A stretch of 64,000 nt of DNA from Sulfurimonas sp. (GTDB lineage: Bacteria; Campylobacterota; Campylobacteria; Campylobacterales; Sulfurimonadaceae). The stretch is taken from assembly GCF_028713515.1 (NCBI RefSeq), contig NZ_JAQTOD010000001.1, positions 682,001-746,000 of the forward strand, read 5' to 3'. Under the pieces are notes generated by a model, which saw nothing but the letters and a program-made list of their open reading frames with translations, had not been told where the DNA came from and searched no databases. This document shows, piece after piece, positions 43,101-51,841 of the stretch. Position numbers and translations under genes: made by a program. Position 1 is the first letter of the stretch; every line of letters starts with the position of its first letter.

Positions 43101-44622
43101 ATTTTTGTTTAAAGAAGTCAGTAAATGATCTTTGCTTAATGGAAAAAGCAGCTAAAGGAGTATCATCACCCATTGAGCCAACAGCCTCTTTGCCTTCCAC
43201 TATCATGGGCTCAATAACTTGCTCAATTACTTCGTGGGTATAGTTAAAATATCGCTGCTTGTTTATAAAATTTTCTCTATCATAATTACATTGAGTTACA
43301 TACTGCTCATCAACATGCTCCTGTAGATAAATCATATGCTCATTTAGCCACTTCATATATGGATTTGAACTTTTTATGTAATCATTTATTTGATCATTTT
43401 TAAGTAATTTTCCATATTTCAGGTCAAGTCCTATCATCTCGCCAGATTGCAGGCGACCTCTCTCTTTTATGTCCTCTTCTGCAATATCAACAACACCATA
43501 CTCACTGGCAATTAAAAGATTATCATCTTTTGTAACTATATATTTTGATGGACGAAGACCATTTCTGTCCAATACACACCCAATATAGCGACCATCTGTT
43601 ACAGAAAATGCAGCTGGACCATCCCAAGCCTCAAAAACAGTAGAGTGAAACTCATAAAATGCACGAAGTTCTGCATCCATGTGAGGAGCATTCTGCCAAG
43701 CTCCAGGGATAACTGCACGAACAGCTTTAAAAAAATCCATACCATTTACTATCAAAAACTCAAAAAAGTTATCCGCACTGGCACTATCTGATGCGTTAAG
43801 TTGAAGTATTGGAAGAATTCTTTGTATCTCTTCATCTGTAAAAACTTCACTTTTAATAGATTCTGATTTTATAGCAACATTAAAACGATTGCCCTCAACA
43901 GAGTTAATTTCACCATTGTGAGCAACTGCACGGAATGGTTGAGCAAGCCTCCACTCTGGAAGTGTATTTGTTGAGAATCTTTGATGAAAAAGAGAGAATG
44001 AGATTTTAAAATTTTCATCTTGTAAATCTTTGTAAAACTCTTTTATATGCGTAGGCATAACAAGCCCTTTATATGAAAGAACTTTTGAAGACATAGATGC
44101 GATATAAAAATCTTTATCATTGACTAGTTTATGCTCACACTCTTTGCGAGATAGGTATAAAAGTGCATCAAATCTATTTGTGGCTATAATGGAGTTTGGA
44201 GCTATAAAAAGTTGAATAATATTTGGCAAAGATTCCATGGCCTGATTTCCAAGAGCTTTTGTATCAACAGGCACAATACGAGTAAAAACAATCTTTAAAT
44301 CATTGTTTTCACAAATTTTTTCTAACACTTGGATGTTTGCTATGTTTTTTGTAAAAACAGCTGCAACTGCGAACTGCATCGGCAACTCAACACCATTAGC
44401 AGAAGCTTCCCCTCGCAAAAACTCTTCTGGTAATGACAAAAGAAGTCCACTTCCATCACCAGTTTTTCCATCTGCCGCAACAGCCCCACGGTGCATCATT
44501 CTCTCTAATGCAGTTATTGCATCATTTAAAACTTTATGGGAAGCTATATTTTTAATATTGGCAACAAGCCCAAAACCACAATTATCTTTAAATGATCTTA
44601 ATAAGTCATGATGTTCAACCAT
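40183..44622 (-). CDS. gltB: Glutamate synthase large subunit
   Basis: GltB releases ammonia from glutamine and adds it to 2-oxoglutarate. The N-terminal class II amidotransferase has its nucleophile at Cys15 (KDNCGFGLVA) after a short propeptide. The FMN-binding synthase part (SGEGGEDSERFG, GAKPGEGGQLSG, ISGGDGGTGAAPLTSIK) and the 3Fe-4S cysteines (GCKMLRICHVNKCSVGIAT) follow. The C-terminal GXGXG beta-helix (GATGGKLYISGSVGERFAVR) is complete. At 1479 residues it is normal. I chose the ATG at 44620-44622 with AGGAG five bases upstream, not the GTG two codons earlier. Confidence 0.97.
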   Translation of the reverse strand: MVEHHDLLRSFKDNCGFGLVANIKNIASHKVLNDAITALERMMHRGAVAADGKTGDGSGLLLSLPEEFLRGEASANGVELPMQFAVAAVFTKNIANIQVLEKICENNDLKIVFTRIVPVDTKALGNQAMESLPNIIQLFIAPNSIIATNRFDALLYLSRKECEHKLVNDKDFYIASMSSKVLSYKGLVMPTHIKEFYKDLQDENFKISFSLFHQRFSTNTLPEWRLAQPFRAVAHNGEINSVEGNRFNVAIKSESIKSEVFTDEEIQRILPILQLNASDSASADNFFEFLIVNGMDFFKAVRAVIPGAWQNAPHMDAELRAFYEFHSTVFEAWDGPAAFSVTDGRYIGCVLDRNGLRPSKYIVTKDDNLLIASEYGVVDIAEEDIKERGRLQSGEMIGLDLKYGKLLKNDQINDYIKSSNPYMKWLNEHMIYLQEHVDEQYVTQCNYDRENFINKQRYFNYTHEVIEQVIEPMIVEGKEAVGSMGDDTPLAAFSIKQRSFTDFFKQKFAQVTNPPIDPIREKVVMSLNTGFGEVHNILDELPSHAHRLKSISPIVTYEKLQVLKSFGDPKSPRYQSFYKNEKFSTAYDNNLKDALDKLVLDAIDAVKNRGIRILILDDGEFSKEKRVIPMAMAIGRLNIALLDAGVRHLASMIAVTGEVFDSHGAAVLIGYGANAIYPNLLFATVAEHVERSKAITISCTEALKLVHEALNAGLLKIISKMGISTIASYRNAGLFDVMGLNKEIVKDCFSSSHAVLSGLNYEDIDKRLIKYHTDAFEESGFNRIFPLNIGGYYKFYNGQEHHDFGPAVIHAIHATAGSGDKKDYEVLRDLVNKRGLKFIRDFFELKSDRKPINISEVEPKEAIFKRFASAAMSLGSISPEAHETIAIAMNRLGAQSNSGEGGEDSERFGTERNSKIKQIASGRFGVTPAYLRSAEEIQIKVAQGAKPGEGGQLSGYKVSAYIGKLRHTVPGVTLISPPPHHDIYSIEDLAQLIFDMKQVNPNAKVAVKLVSSIGVGTIAAGVAKAYADKIIISGGDGGTGAAPLTSIKFAGNPWELGLSEAHNALKANNLRGLVEVQTDGGLKTGLDVVKAALLGAESYAFGTGVLTIVGCKMLRICHVNKCSVGIATQNETLRQEFFKGHVDQVINYFTLMAEDIRSIMAELGYKTMKEMIGRVDLLKVVDDEFAQKFDFSSVLHQESGVNTCQQKFNNPFDDNSYEKEILKEVMGAIKHPEHPMTLNREIANVNRSFGALISGEIAQYYGDNGLKADTIKINLSGISGQALGAFLIPGVSIYLDGVANDYIGKGMHGGKIIITSKNEGEAFSAGGNTCLYGATGGKLYISGSVGERFAVRNSGALAIVEGTGDNACEYMTGGIVVILGKTGNNFGAGMTGGVSFVYDREHKFIESVNRELVEAVRIDMDDGDEARHYLKRLLKDYAVETQSKKAKELLENYRVEVRNFWLVRPKNLKKLPMNLEIGD

Positions 44623-44740
44623 TTTCACTCCTAAATTTAATAATTTATCAAATTTCTTTATGAATTTAATATTCTTTTAAAGAAACTTAGTCTATACGAA
44701 GACAAATCTTTATATTCTACTATTTAAAGGTTTAAAGAAG

Positions 44741-44746
44741 TATAAT
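44741..44746 (+). promoter_or_regulatory. Candidate -10 box (TATAAT) for recO
   Basis: GAAGTATAATTC, 54 bases before the recO ATG, in the divergent region between gltB and recO. Confidence 0.4.
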
Positions 44747-44799
44747 TCTTAGATAAATTTTTGTTAAAAATTAAAATTTGTGTATAAAAGAAGCGGAAG

Positions 44800-45417
44800 A
44801 TGCAAGGATTTATTTTAAATCTCAATAAAGTTAAAGATGAAGATTTAATAGTAGTTATTTTATCAAGAGAGAGCTTAGACATCCTTTATAGATTTTATGG
44901 TGCCAGACATGGGGTTATAAATCTTGGCTTCAAAATTGATTATGAAAAAGAGAATTCTGCAAAATCAACAATACTTAGACTTAAAGATGTAATTCATATA
45001 GGCTACAAGTGGATAAATGATTATAAACTTTTAAGATTGTGGCAAGATTTTTTAGCTCTATTTTACAAACACTTAAAAGATGCATCTGAACTAGATGAAT
45101 TTTACTTCAATCTCATAGAGAGTGCTTCACAAAACTGGAATAGACAAAATCCAAAAAGAGTTGCCATTGAATCTTATGTAAAACTTCTAGAGCACGAAGG
45201 AAGACTTCACAAGGAGTTGAGCTGTTTTTTATGCTCTTTTAAAATAGATGATGATATATCTCTTTTAAGAGCTTTTTTACCAACACACAAAGAGTGTAGT
45301 CGTAAACTAGGTATAAGCCAAAGTGCTTTTATGGAGCTGTTTTTAAATAAATCTACTCTTTTTCTTAGTGACAAAGAGATAGATAGCCTATGGCTTGTTT
45401 TACTTGAAGGGTTATAA
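44800..45417 (+). CDS. recO: RecO-like recombination mediator protein
   Basis: RecO, with RecR, helps load RecA onto SSB-coated DNA. The opening MQGFILNLNKVKDEDLIVVI matches the N-terminal OB-fold of epsilonproteobacterial RecO proteins, which are short (about 205 residues, as here). The paired cysteines in ELSCFLCSFKID are what remains of the zinc region found in longer RecO proteins. The call rests on this resemblance; sequence conservation in RecO is weak. The gene is monocistronic and divergent from gltB. Confidence 0.75.
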   Translation: MQGFILNLNKVKDEDLIVVILSRESLDILYRFYGARHGVINLGFKIDYEKENSAKSTILRLKDVIHIGYKWINDYKLLRLWQDFLALFYKHLKDASELDEFYFNLIESASQNWNRQNPKRVAIESYVKLLEHEGRLHKELSCFLCSFKIDDDISLLRAFLPTHKECSRKLGISQSAFMELFLNKSTLFLSDKEIDSLWLVLLEGL

Positions 45418-45444
45418 ATAAAAAATTTAAGTGGTTAGAGGATT

Positions 45445-47367
45445 TTACAAACTACTCTTCACTTTTCGTATATGCTCAATAAAGATTTTTTTCTTTTTTT
45501 TGCCAGACAAACGGTATTGTTTTAGCTCTTCCTTGTTTTTATCAAAAAATATCATACCAGGAGGACCAAAAAGAGAGTATTTCTTTAATAGCGCTATATC
45601 AAGATCGCTTAGCTGAGTAATATCCACCTTAAATAGTTCAAACTCTTTTAGCTCTTGCATTGCATCATCATGACTAAATACATTTGCTTCAAGCTCTTTA
45701 CAATTATCGCACCATTTTGCAGTAAAAACTACCATTATTGGCTTGGATGACTCTTTCACAACACTGTCCAGTTGCTCAGATAGTATTGTTTTAAACGAAA
45801 CCCTTGAAGCAATTTCAGAGTGAGTAAGCCTTGTCTTAAATGGTTCCAATGGATCTTTTATACTGCTTGCACCAGCAATAGAACCAACCATAAGTATAAT
45901 TCCATACATTAAAATTAGCAATGCAATCAGTTTTTTTAAATGATATATACTGTCAATACTTGCACAAGCTTTGTTCTCAAAAATATTCATAAAAATAGCT
46001 ATTGCTACAAGCAATATACCCCACAATAACAGAACAATTTGTGGCTCTAATATACGAGAAAGAATCCATATAGAAAAACCAATCATAGTAAAACCAAAAA
46101 ATAGCTTTACATCAACCATCCATGGCCCAGGCTTTGGTATAAACCTACCAGCACCAGCACCTATAAGAAGTAACGGAACCCCCATACCAAGACTCATAAA
46201 AAATAGAGAAAGTCCTCCAATTAACTCATTTCCCGTCTGCCCAATATATATAAGCGCACCAGCTAATGGCGGTGCAACACACGGCCCAACAATGAGTGCC
46301 GAGAGAATACCCAGAAGCACAACGCCATAGTATGTCCTATCTTTCCCGTAAGTAGCTTTACGATTAAGAAATGTTTGAATTTTCTTTGGCATCTCTATTG
46401 AAAATGTCCCAAACATCGCCAAACTAAGCAAAAAGAATAGAGAACTAAAAATTATAATAATCCATGTTTGTTGAAAAAAGGCCTGTATATTACTTCCTAA
46501 GGAAGCAGCTACAACACCAGCAAATGCATAAACTACAGACATAGATACAACATAAGTCAAAGAGAGCAAAAAACCTTCTTTAGTGCTTATACGCTCCTTC
46601 TTAGAGATAATAACCGCAGACAATATAGGAATAACGGGAAGCATACATGGTGTAAACGCCAAAAGCAATCCAAAACCAAAAAATGTTAGTAGCGTAAAGA
46701 GTAAATTGCTGCTCTTAATCATATCAACAATACTATCTTGTTCACTAACTACCTTTTTAGCACCCTGTGTACTCTTGTTCTCTTTTTGATTTGCTGCTTT
46801 TGCTTTAAATTCTGATGACTGCAATAATTCAGAAATCTTAGGGCATATATCTTGCTTGGCGCACAAATCTATCTCTTCAATATTTTTACTACTATCAACG
46901 ACATATTTTTTTGCTTCATCTACGACAACGGTTTCTATCGGCTTTGAGATTGTAAATGTTTTCTCATTTTTTTGAAGTTTTGAACATATATGCAAATCAT
47001 TACAGATTTGGTAGGTGGTCTTAATCGTAAATTTTTCATCGGCTTTAGAGTTAACAATTATTTTAATTTTTGTTTTATTCCAAAAAACATTATGACCATC
47101 AGCTAGTTCTGAATCTTGATAAAAGGCACTATTTAAAAGAGCTGATTTACCGGACACACTAACATCTAGAGTATCTTCTAAAATATATGAATTTTTTGTT
47201 GTGGATATAATTATATTAAAATTATTTTTATCTTGTACTACATTCACCTTAGCTAACTCATCTGCTTTAGAGAATAAAACAGATGGTAAAATAACTAAGA
47301 TTAGAAAAAACAAAACTAAAATATTTTTTATAAAAACTCTGAATCTATTCAAAATTAAGCAATGCAC
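45445..47367 (-). CDS. dsbD: Thiol:disulfide interchange protein DsbD
   Basis: DsbD carries electrons from cytoplasmic thioredoxin across the inner membrane to periplasmic thiol proteins. The 640-residue protein has a signal-anchor start, an N-terminal periplasmic domain with cysteines (TYQICNDLHICSK), eight membrane spans with the CcdA-type cysteines in AFTPCMLPVIPIL and VGPCVAPPLAGALIY, and a C-terminal thioredoxin domain with FTAKWCDNCKELEANV. All redox cysteines are present. It starts about 10 bases after the exported thiol peroxidase gene, so the two are probably one transcript. Confidence 0.93.
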   Translation of the reverse strand: MHCLILNRFRVFIKNILVLFFLILVILPSVLFSKADELAKVNVVQDKNNFNIIISTTKNSYILEDTLDVSVSGKSALLNSAFYQDSELADGHNVFWNKTKIKIIVNSKADEKFTIKTTYQICNDLHICSKLQKNEKTFTISKPIETVVVDEAKKYVVDSSKNIEEIDLCAKQDICPKISELLQSSEFKAKAANQKENKSTQGAKKVVSEQDSIVDMIKSSNLLFTLLTFFGFGLLLAFTPCMLPVIPILSAVIISKKERISTKEGFLLSLTYVVSMSVVYAFAGVVAASLGSNIQAFFQQTWIIIIFSSLFFLLSLAMFGTFSIEMPKKIQTFLNRKATYGKDRTYYGVVLLGILSALIVGPCVAPPLAGALIYIGQTGNELIGGLSLFFMSLGMGVPLLLIGAGAGRFIPKPGPWMVDVKLFFGFTMIGFSIWILSRILEPQIVLLLWGILLVAIAIFMNIFENKACASIDSIYHLKKLIALLILMYGIILMVGSIAGASSIKDPLEPFKTRLTHSEIASRVSFKTILSEQLDSVVKESSKPIMVVFTAKWCDNCKELEANVFSHDDAMQELKEFELFKVDITQLSDLDIALLKKYSLFGPPGMIFFDKNKEELKQYRLSGKKKKKIFIEHIRKVKSSL

Positions 47368-47376
47368 TTAATTTAT

Positions 47377-47955
47377 CTATTTCATTGAGTTAGCAGTTTT
47401 AATAGCTTCAATAACCCTATTATAATCTGGCTCCACATTTATCTCTGGAACAATTTCTTGATAAATAATTCTGCCATCTTTTGAAACAATAAATATAGAT
47501 CTAATAAGCAAACCCTTAAACTCTCCGTTTGCAATAGCTACACCATATTTATTGCCAACTTCTTGGTAAGCAAAATCAGAAGCGATTGTTATGTTTTTAA
47601 TACCTTGACCCTTGCAGAAACGATCATCTGCGTACGGAAGATCCATAGAGACAACTATCATATCAACATTTGGAATCTTTTTGATTTCATCATCAAATTT
47701 TTTTGATTGCGCTGAACATATTGGTGTATCAATTGAGGGTACAGTTGCAATTACCTGAACTTTATTGCTCTTACCCCCAACAGTTCTTATGGAAAAATCA
47801 GTTCCTGTAACACGAGCAATCGGTGCTTTTTTACCAACACTCGGAAAATTTCCTTTAACATCAACCTTTTCACCATTATAATTAACTGAAACATTAGATC
47901 CAGCTAATAGCGTTGAAAAAATCATAAAAAGAAAAAATATTTGCACTCTTTTCAT
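47377..47955 (-). CDS. tpx: Thiol peroxidase (Tpx) with signal peptide
   Basis: Tpx reduces hydroperoxides with a peroxidatic cysteine. Here Cys80 in PSIDTPICSAQSKKFD is the peroxidatic and Cys114 in DDRFCKGQGI the resolving residue, as in atypical 2-Cys Tpx. Residues 1-19 (MKRVQIFFLFMIFSTLLAG) form a clear signal peptide, so this protein should act in the periplasm, unlike cytoplasmic relatives. The total of 192 residues is about 25 longer than typical Tpx. Its neighbour dsbD could supply reducing power. A 15-bp palindrome overlaps its likely -10 box. Confidence 0.9.
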   Translation of the reverse strand: MKRVQIFFLFMIFSTLLAGSNVSVNYNGEKVDVKGNFPSVGKKAPIARVTGTDFSIRTVGGKSNKVQVIATVPSIDTPICSAQSKKFDDEIKKIPNVDMIVVSMDLPYADDRFCKGQGIKNITIASDFAYQEVGNKYGVAIANGEFKGLLIRSIFIVSKDGRIIYQEIVPEINVEPDYNRVIEAIKTANSMK

Positions 47956-47979
47956 CTACTACACATCCTTTATAATAAA

Positions 47980-47994
47980 ATAATAAGTTATTAT
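47980..47994. promoter_or_regulatory. Perfect 7-1-7 palindrome overlapping the tpx promoter (PerR/Fur-like operator)
   Basis: ATAATAA-G-TTATTAT is a perfect 15-bp palindrome. It overlaps the minus-strand -10 box TATAAT (complement of 47990-47995), 35 bases before the tpx ATG. Size and AT-rich 7-1-7 symmetry resemble PerR/Fur boxes, which in Campylobacter control peroxide-defence genes. The region is AT-rich, so chance is not excluded. Confidence 0.5.
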
Positions 47995-48043
47995 ACCTAA
48001 TTATAAAATATTATACTAGACTATAATAAATCATAATAAAATA

Positions 48044-48598
48044 TTATATTTTTTTAGCAACAAGAGAAGCGATTTTAATCTTCTCTCCTTTTAAATTTAT
48101 ATCAATTTTTTCTTCATAATAAATAACATCTAATCCTATAAAAGAGTGTAAAAGTTCATTTTTTCGTAAAAGAAAATCTAAATTTGTAGTTGGAAGATTA
48201 AAATCTCCATGTGCAACTATAAAAGTTTCAAAAATAATAATTCCGCCACTCTTTAGTGCATCTTTCATTTGAGAAACCAAACGACGATTTAAATAGTTTA
48301 TATTTACTATCAAGTCATATTTATTTGGGATTAGGTTGTATTTATCCAAATCTGCATCTATTTTAGTAATAGTTGAGCTGTTTTTGACTCTGCCTAAAGC
48401 ATAGTCAGAGATATCAACAGCATCAACTATAAAACCTAGCTCTGCTAAATAGTGAGCATTTCTTCCAGTTCCACACGCCACATCAATGGCATTGCCAACT
48501 TTGGCATGATTTACATATTTTTCAACCAAAGGCGAGACAGTTTGTGGCATAGGATTCTCTAAATATCTCTCATTCCATCTTTGTTTATCATCTATCAT
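48044..48598 (-). CDS. SAM-dependent methyltransferase (TehB-like)
   Basis: A 184-residue class I methyltransferase. The SAM site is AIDVACGTGRNAHYLAELGF with the acidic residue at VDAVDISDYAL. WNERYLENP at the start resembles TehB/thiopurine-type enzymes. No substrate can be assigned. I use the ATG at 48596-48598, six bases after AAGGAG; a TTG five codons earlier would overlap that site. It is the last gene of the minus-strand operon that also holds the two carboxynorspermidine genes, with 11 bases after the nspC stop. Confidence 0.83.
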   Translation of the reverse strand: MIDDKQRWNERYLENPMPQTVSPLVEKYVNHAKVGNAIDVACGTGRNAHYLAELGFIVDAVDISDYALGRVKNSSTITKIDADLDKYNLIPNKYDLIVNINYLNRRLVSQMKDALKSGGIIIFETFIVAHGDFNLPTTNLDFLLRKNELLHSFIGLDVIYYEEKIDINLKGEKIKIASLVAKKI

Positions 48599-48609
48599 TT
48601 TAATCTCCT

Positions 48610-49758
48610 TCAAGATAATCTATTTCTATAATTTTGATAACCGAACTCTTTTATTAAATCCAAAGCACCATCTTCTCTTTTTATAACTAACGATGGTAGT
48701 TTTATACCATTAAATGTGGTATTTTTTACAAATGTATAGTGGATTTGATCTTCAAAAATGACCTTATCTCCGACTTCCAGAGGTTTATCAAAAGAGTAAT
48801 CTCCCATGATGTCTCCCGCTAAACATGTGTTTCCACCAAAACGATATGTATATTTTTTTTCACCCGCTTCGCCACTCTCTCGCACCATTGCACGGTATGG
48901 CATAGCGAGAGTGTCTGGCATATGAGCCTCTGCTGAAGTGTCTAAAATAGCTATATCCATTCTGTTGTGAACTATATCTAAAACAGTGCTAACGAGCACT
49001 CCAGTTTCCCATCCAACTGCTTCACCAGGCTCGAGATAAATAGTTACGCCGTATTTAGCTTTAAACTCTTTTATGATGGCTATGAGTTTCTCAATGTCAT
49101 ACCCTTTTTTAGTTATATGATGTCCACCACCAAAATTTATATACTTTAAGTTTTTAAAATACTTTGAAAACTTCTCTTCAAATGCCACTAAAACATCCTC
49201 TAAGGCATCGGCATCCTGTTCACAGAGCGCATGAAAATTAAGTCCATCAATGTGCTCTAGCACACTCTCATCAAAATTCTCGAGTGTTGTTCCAAGACGG
49301 CTGTAAAGTCCGCATGGATTATAGATATCTTTTGGAGAAGATGATTGCTCAGGATTTATTCTTAAAGAAAGGCTTACAGTTGGATTTATCTCTTTTACTC
49401 TATCACAATAACGAAACAGCTGAGCTGGAGAGTTAAAAACTATATGGTCAGATATCCGTGCTATCTCATCTATATCTTCATCTTTATAAGCTGGCGAATA
49501 TGTGTGCACTTCCAAAATTTTACTATCTTTTGCAAACTCTTCTCTTGCCAAAAGAGCCTCATGAAGCCCACTTGCAGTGCACCCTTTTAGGTACTTTTTT
49601 ACCAAATCAAATGTGCTCCACATAGCAAAACCCTTAAGAGCCAAGATTATTTTGGCTCCGCTTTGCTTTTGGATATAATCTAAGATTTCAAGGTTTCTCT
49701 TAAGTAGCGACTCTTCACACATGTAGTATGGAGTGGCTATTGTTTCTAATCTGTTCAT
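48610..49758 (-). CDS. nspC: Carboxynorspermidine/carboxyspermidine decarboxylase
   Basis: NspC removes CO2 from carboxynorspermidine or carboxyspermidine in the alternative polyamine pathway known in Vibrio and Campylobacter. The fold-III PLP enzyme shows the cofactor lysine in IILALKGFAMW (Lys42), INFGGGHHITKKGYD and YLEPGEAVGWETG, and the family ending GGNTCLAGDIMGDY. The 382-residue length is typical. The ATG at 49756-49758 follows AGGG; a GTG lies directly before it. The partner dehydrogenase is two genes upstream in the same operon. Confidence 0.93.
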   Translation of the reverse strand: MNRLETIATPYYMCEESLLKRNLEILDYIQKQSGAKIILALKGFAMWSTFDLVKKYLKGCTASGLHEALLAREEFAKDSKILEVHTYSPAYKDEDIDEIARISDHIVFNSPAQLFRYCDRVKEINPTVSLSLRINPEQSSSPKDIYNPCGLYSRLGTTLENFDESVLEHIDGLNFHALCEQDADALEDVLVAFEEKFSKYFKNLKYINFGGGHHITKKGYDIEKLIAIIKEFKAKYGVTIYLEPGEAVGWETGVLVSTVLDIVHNRMDIAILDTSAEAHMPDTLAMPYRAMVRESGEAGEKKYTYRFGGNTCLAGDIMGDYSFDKPLEVGDKVIFEDQIHYTFVKNTTFNGIKLPSLVIKREDGALDLIKEFGYQNYRNRLS

Positions 49759-49762
49759 CACC

Positions 49763-50629
49763 CTACTCTTGTTCTAATTTAATATTTTTTATTCTATTTA
49801 TCAGCACCTTATCATATTGCGCCCTAACCCTATTTGCAACTTTTATAAAATACTCAGGATCAAATCCAAGATCTTCAACAACCAAAGACGCTTCTTTTAT
49901 GGATTTTTTAGTTAGTACATTTCTTAAGTTTACAGCTACTCTGATAACATCGAGTGAGTTTATAAATGATTCAATTTTTTCACCACCATTAGTTTCAAAA
50001 TCAAGACCTTTTAGTATCTTGACATATAACGGCTCAAGGTTCCAATGCTCAAACAACATTGCACTAATATAATATGTAGTTGTACCTAGAATCTCATGCT
50101 CAAATTTAGCAATATCATCGCTCTTTGCGTATCCAAGCTTAAACTTCTTTACATAATTACTTCTCATAACTTCATTGGCTAAAACAAGTTTTCCAGATTC
50201 CATAATTAAGGCTAAAGGAGCCATAAGTTGAGCATGTCTTAAATCAATTTTTGAGTACCACTGAAGCATTAGATTGCTTTGAAGCTGACAAACATCATTG
50301 AACACTTTGTTATCAATCCCATAGATGGATGTATCTGCTTTTAGTTGCTCTTGTGCTGAGTATTTCAGAACTAAACCATAAATAATATCTGTTCCAAAAA
50401 GAGTTACTGCCTGTGATACTGAAGCTATTTTCTTTGAAAAACCAAAGATTGGAGCGTTTATCATCTTTAAGATATTAGCGGCTAATGCCGCGTCATCCTC
50501 TATGATTTTTACAAGCTTTATGATATCTATATTTTCTGTTGAACAACTATATACCTGCTGTATCATAAAGGCAGTATTTGAAAGTGGTGCTAAAGACTCT
50601 ATGTCTGTTATGATATTTTTAAAAGTCAT
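49763..50629 (-). CDS. HDOD-domain protein
   Basis: A 288-residue protein with the HDOD domain, an HD-like helical domain without catalytic metal ligands, used as a signalling or scaffold module. PLSNTAFMIQQVYSCSTENI, IIEDDAALAANILKMINAPI and SVSQAVTLFGTDIIYGLVLK match the domain start. No second output domain is present. It lies between the two polyamine genes with gaps of 2-4 bases. Whether it has a role in that pathway or is only cotranscribed cannot be told. Confidence 0.87.
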   Translation of the reverse strand: MTFKNIITDIESLAPLSNTAFMIQQVYSCSTENIDIIKLVKIIEDDAALAANILKMINAPIFGFSKKIASVSQAVTLFGTDIIYGLVLKYSAQEQLKADTSIYGIDNKVFNDVCQLQSNLMLQWYSKIDLRHAQLMAPLALIMESGKLVLANEVMRSNYVKKFKLGYAKSDDIAKFEHEILGTTTYYISAMLFEHWNLEPLYVKILKGLDFETNGGEKIESFINSLDVIRVAVNLRNVLTKKSIKEASLVVEDLGFDPEYFIKVANRVRAQYDKVLINRIKNIKLEQE

Positions 50630-50631
50630 GA

Positions 50632-51816
50632 CTATATTTTTAGCTCAATAATTTTCCAAGGAAGTCCTTGAGTGTTCATCTCTTGCATAAATGGATCTGG
50701 ATTAAGTTGCTCCATATTAAACACTCCGACACCACTCCAGATGCCCTTTAACATAAGTTTTGCACCAATCATAGCCGGAACACCCGTTGTGTAAGAGACA
50801 CCTTGAGAGTTTGTTTCACGAAAACACTCCTCATGATCTTTTACCTGATAGATATATATCTTTCTTTTTTTGCCATCTTTAATGCCTTCAACAACAACAC
50901 CTATATTTGTTTTACCTTTTGTACGAGAGCCAAGTGATGCTGGGTCTGGAAGCAGTGTTTTTAAAAACTCCATTGGAACTATTTTCATGCCCTTGTGTTC
51001 AACCTCTTCTATCCCTAACATCCCAACATTCTCCAAGCACTTCATGTGAGTTAAATAACTTTGCCCAAATGTCATAAAAAATCTTATTCGCTTTAACCCT
51101 TTGATGTTTAAAACCAACGACTCCATCTCTTCATGATAGAGCAGATAGCTATCTTTTTCTCCAACTTCAGGATAATCCCAAACCATCTTTATCTCCATTG
51201 GCTCAGTCTCTATCCACTTTCCATTCTCCCAATAGCGTCCTTTTGCAGAGACTTCGCGAAGATTTATTTCAGGATTAAAGTTTGTTGCAAAAGCGTATCC
51301 ATGGTCTCCTGCATTACAATCTAAAATATCTATTGTATGAATCTCATCAAAATAGTGTTTTTGAGCATAGGCACAAAAAACATTTGTAGCCCCTGGGTCA
51401 AATCCTGAGCCTAAAAGCCCCATAATTCCAGCTTCTTTAAACTTTTCATCTCTTGCCCATTGAAGTTTATACTCAAATTTTGCCTCATCTGGATGCTCAT
51501 AGTTTGCAGTGTCCAAATATGGTGTTTTTGTAGCAATACAAGCGTCCATAATCGCCAAATCTTGGTAAGGAAGTGCAACATTTATAACAATGTCTGGTTT
51601 GCAAGAGTTGATTAATTTTATAACCTCTTCTGTTTTATCAGCATCAACTGTCGCAATCTCTATATTTGCATCTGGAAGTTCATTTTTAATATCTTGACAT
51701 CTACCGATGCTTCTGCTTGCTAACACTATCTTTCCAAATACATCAGCGTTTTGAACACACTTGTACACAACTACTCTACTAACTCCGCCTGCACCGATTA
51801 TCAATGTTGTTCTCAT
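50632..51816 (-). CDS. Carboxynorspermidine/carboxyspermidine dehydrogenase
   Basis: This saccharopine dehydrogenase-fold enzyme condenses aspartate semialdehyde with a diamine and reduces the product to carboxy(nor)spermidine. The Rossmann start TLIIGAGGVSRVVVYKC, the substrate region LGSGFDPGATNVFCAYA, and the end QGLPWKIIELKI match the family. The 394-residue length is normal. A lysine-pathway saccharopine enzyme is the alternative, but the clustered nspC gene favours polyamine synthesis. It follows the transporter-acyltransferase gene by about 25 bases and precedes the HDOD gene. Confidence 0.9.
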   Translation of the reverse strand: MRTTLIIGAGGVSRVVVYKCVQNADVFGKIVLASRSIGRCQDIKNELPDANIEIATVDADKTEEVIKLINSCKPDIVINVALPYQDLAIMDACIATKTPYLDTANYEHPDEAKFEYKLQWARDEKFKEAGIMGLLGSGFDPGATNVFCAYAQKHYFDEIHTIDILDCNAGDHGYAFATNFNPEINLREVSAKGRYWENGKWIETEPMEIKMVWDYPEVGEKDSYLLYHEEMESLVLNIKGLKRIRFFMTFGQSYLTHMKCLENVGMLGIEEVEHKGMKIVPMEFLKTLLPDPASLGSRTKGKTNIGVVVEGIKDGKKRKIYIYQVKDHEECFRETNSQGVSYTTGVPAMIGAKLMLKGIWSGVGVFNMEQLNPDPFMQEMNTQGLPWKIIELKI

Positions 51817-51841
51817 AAAAAGTCTATCTCCTAAATTTATA

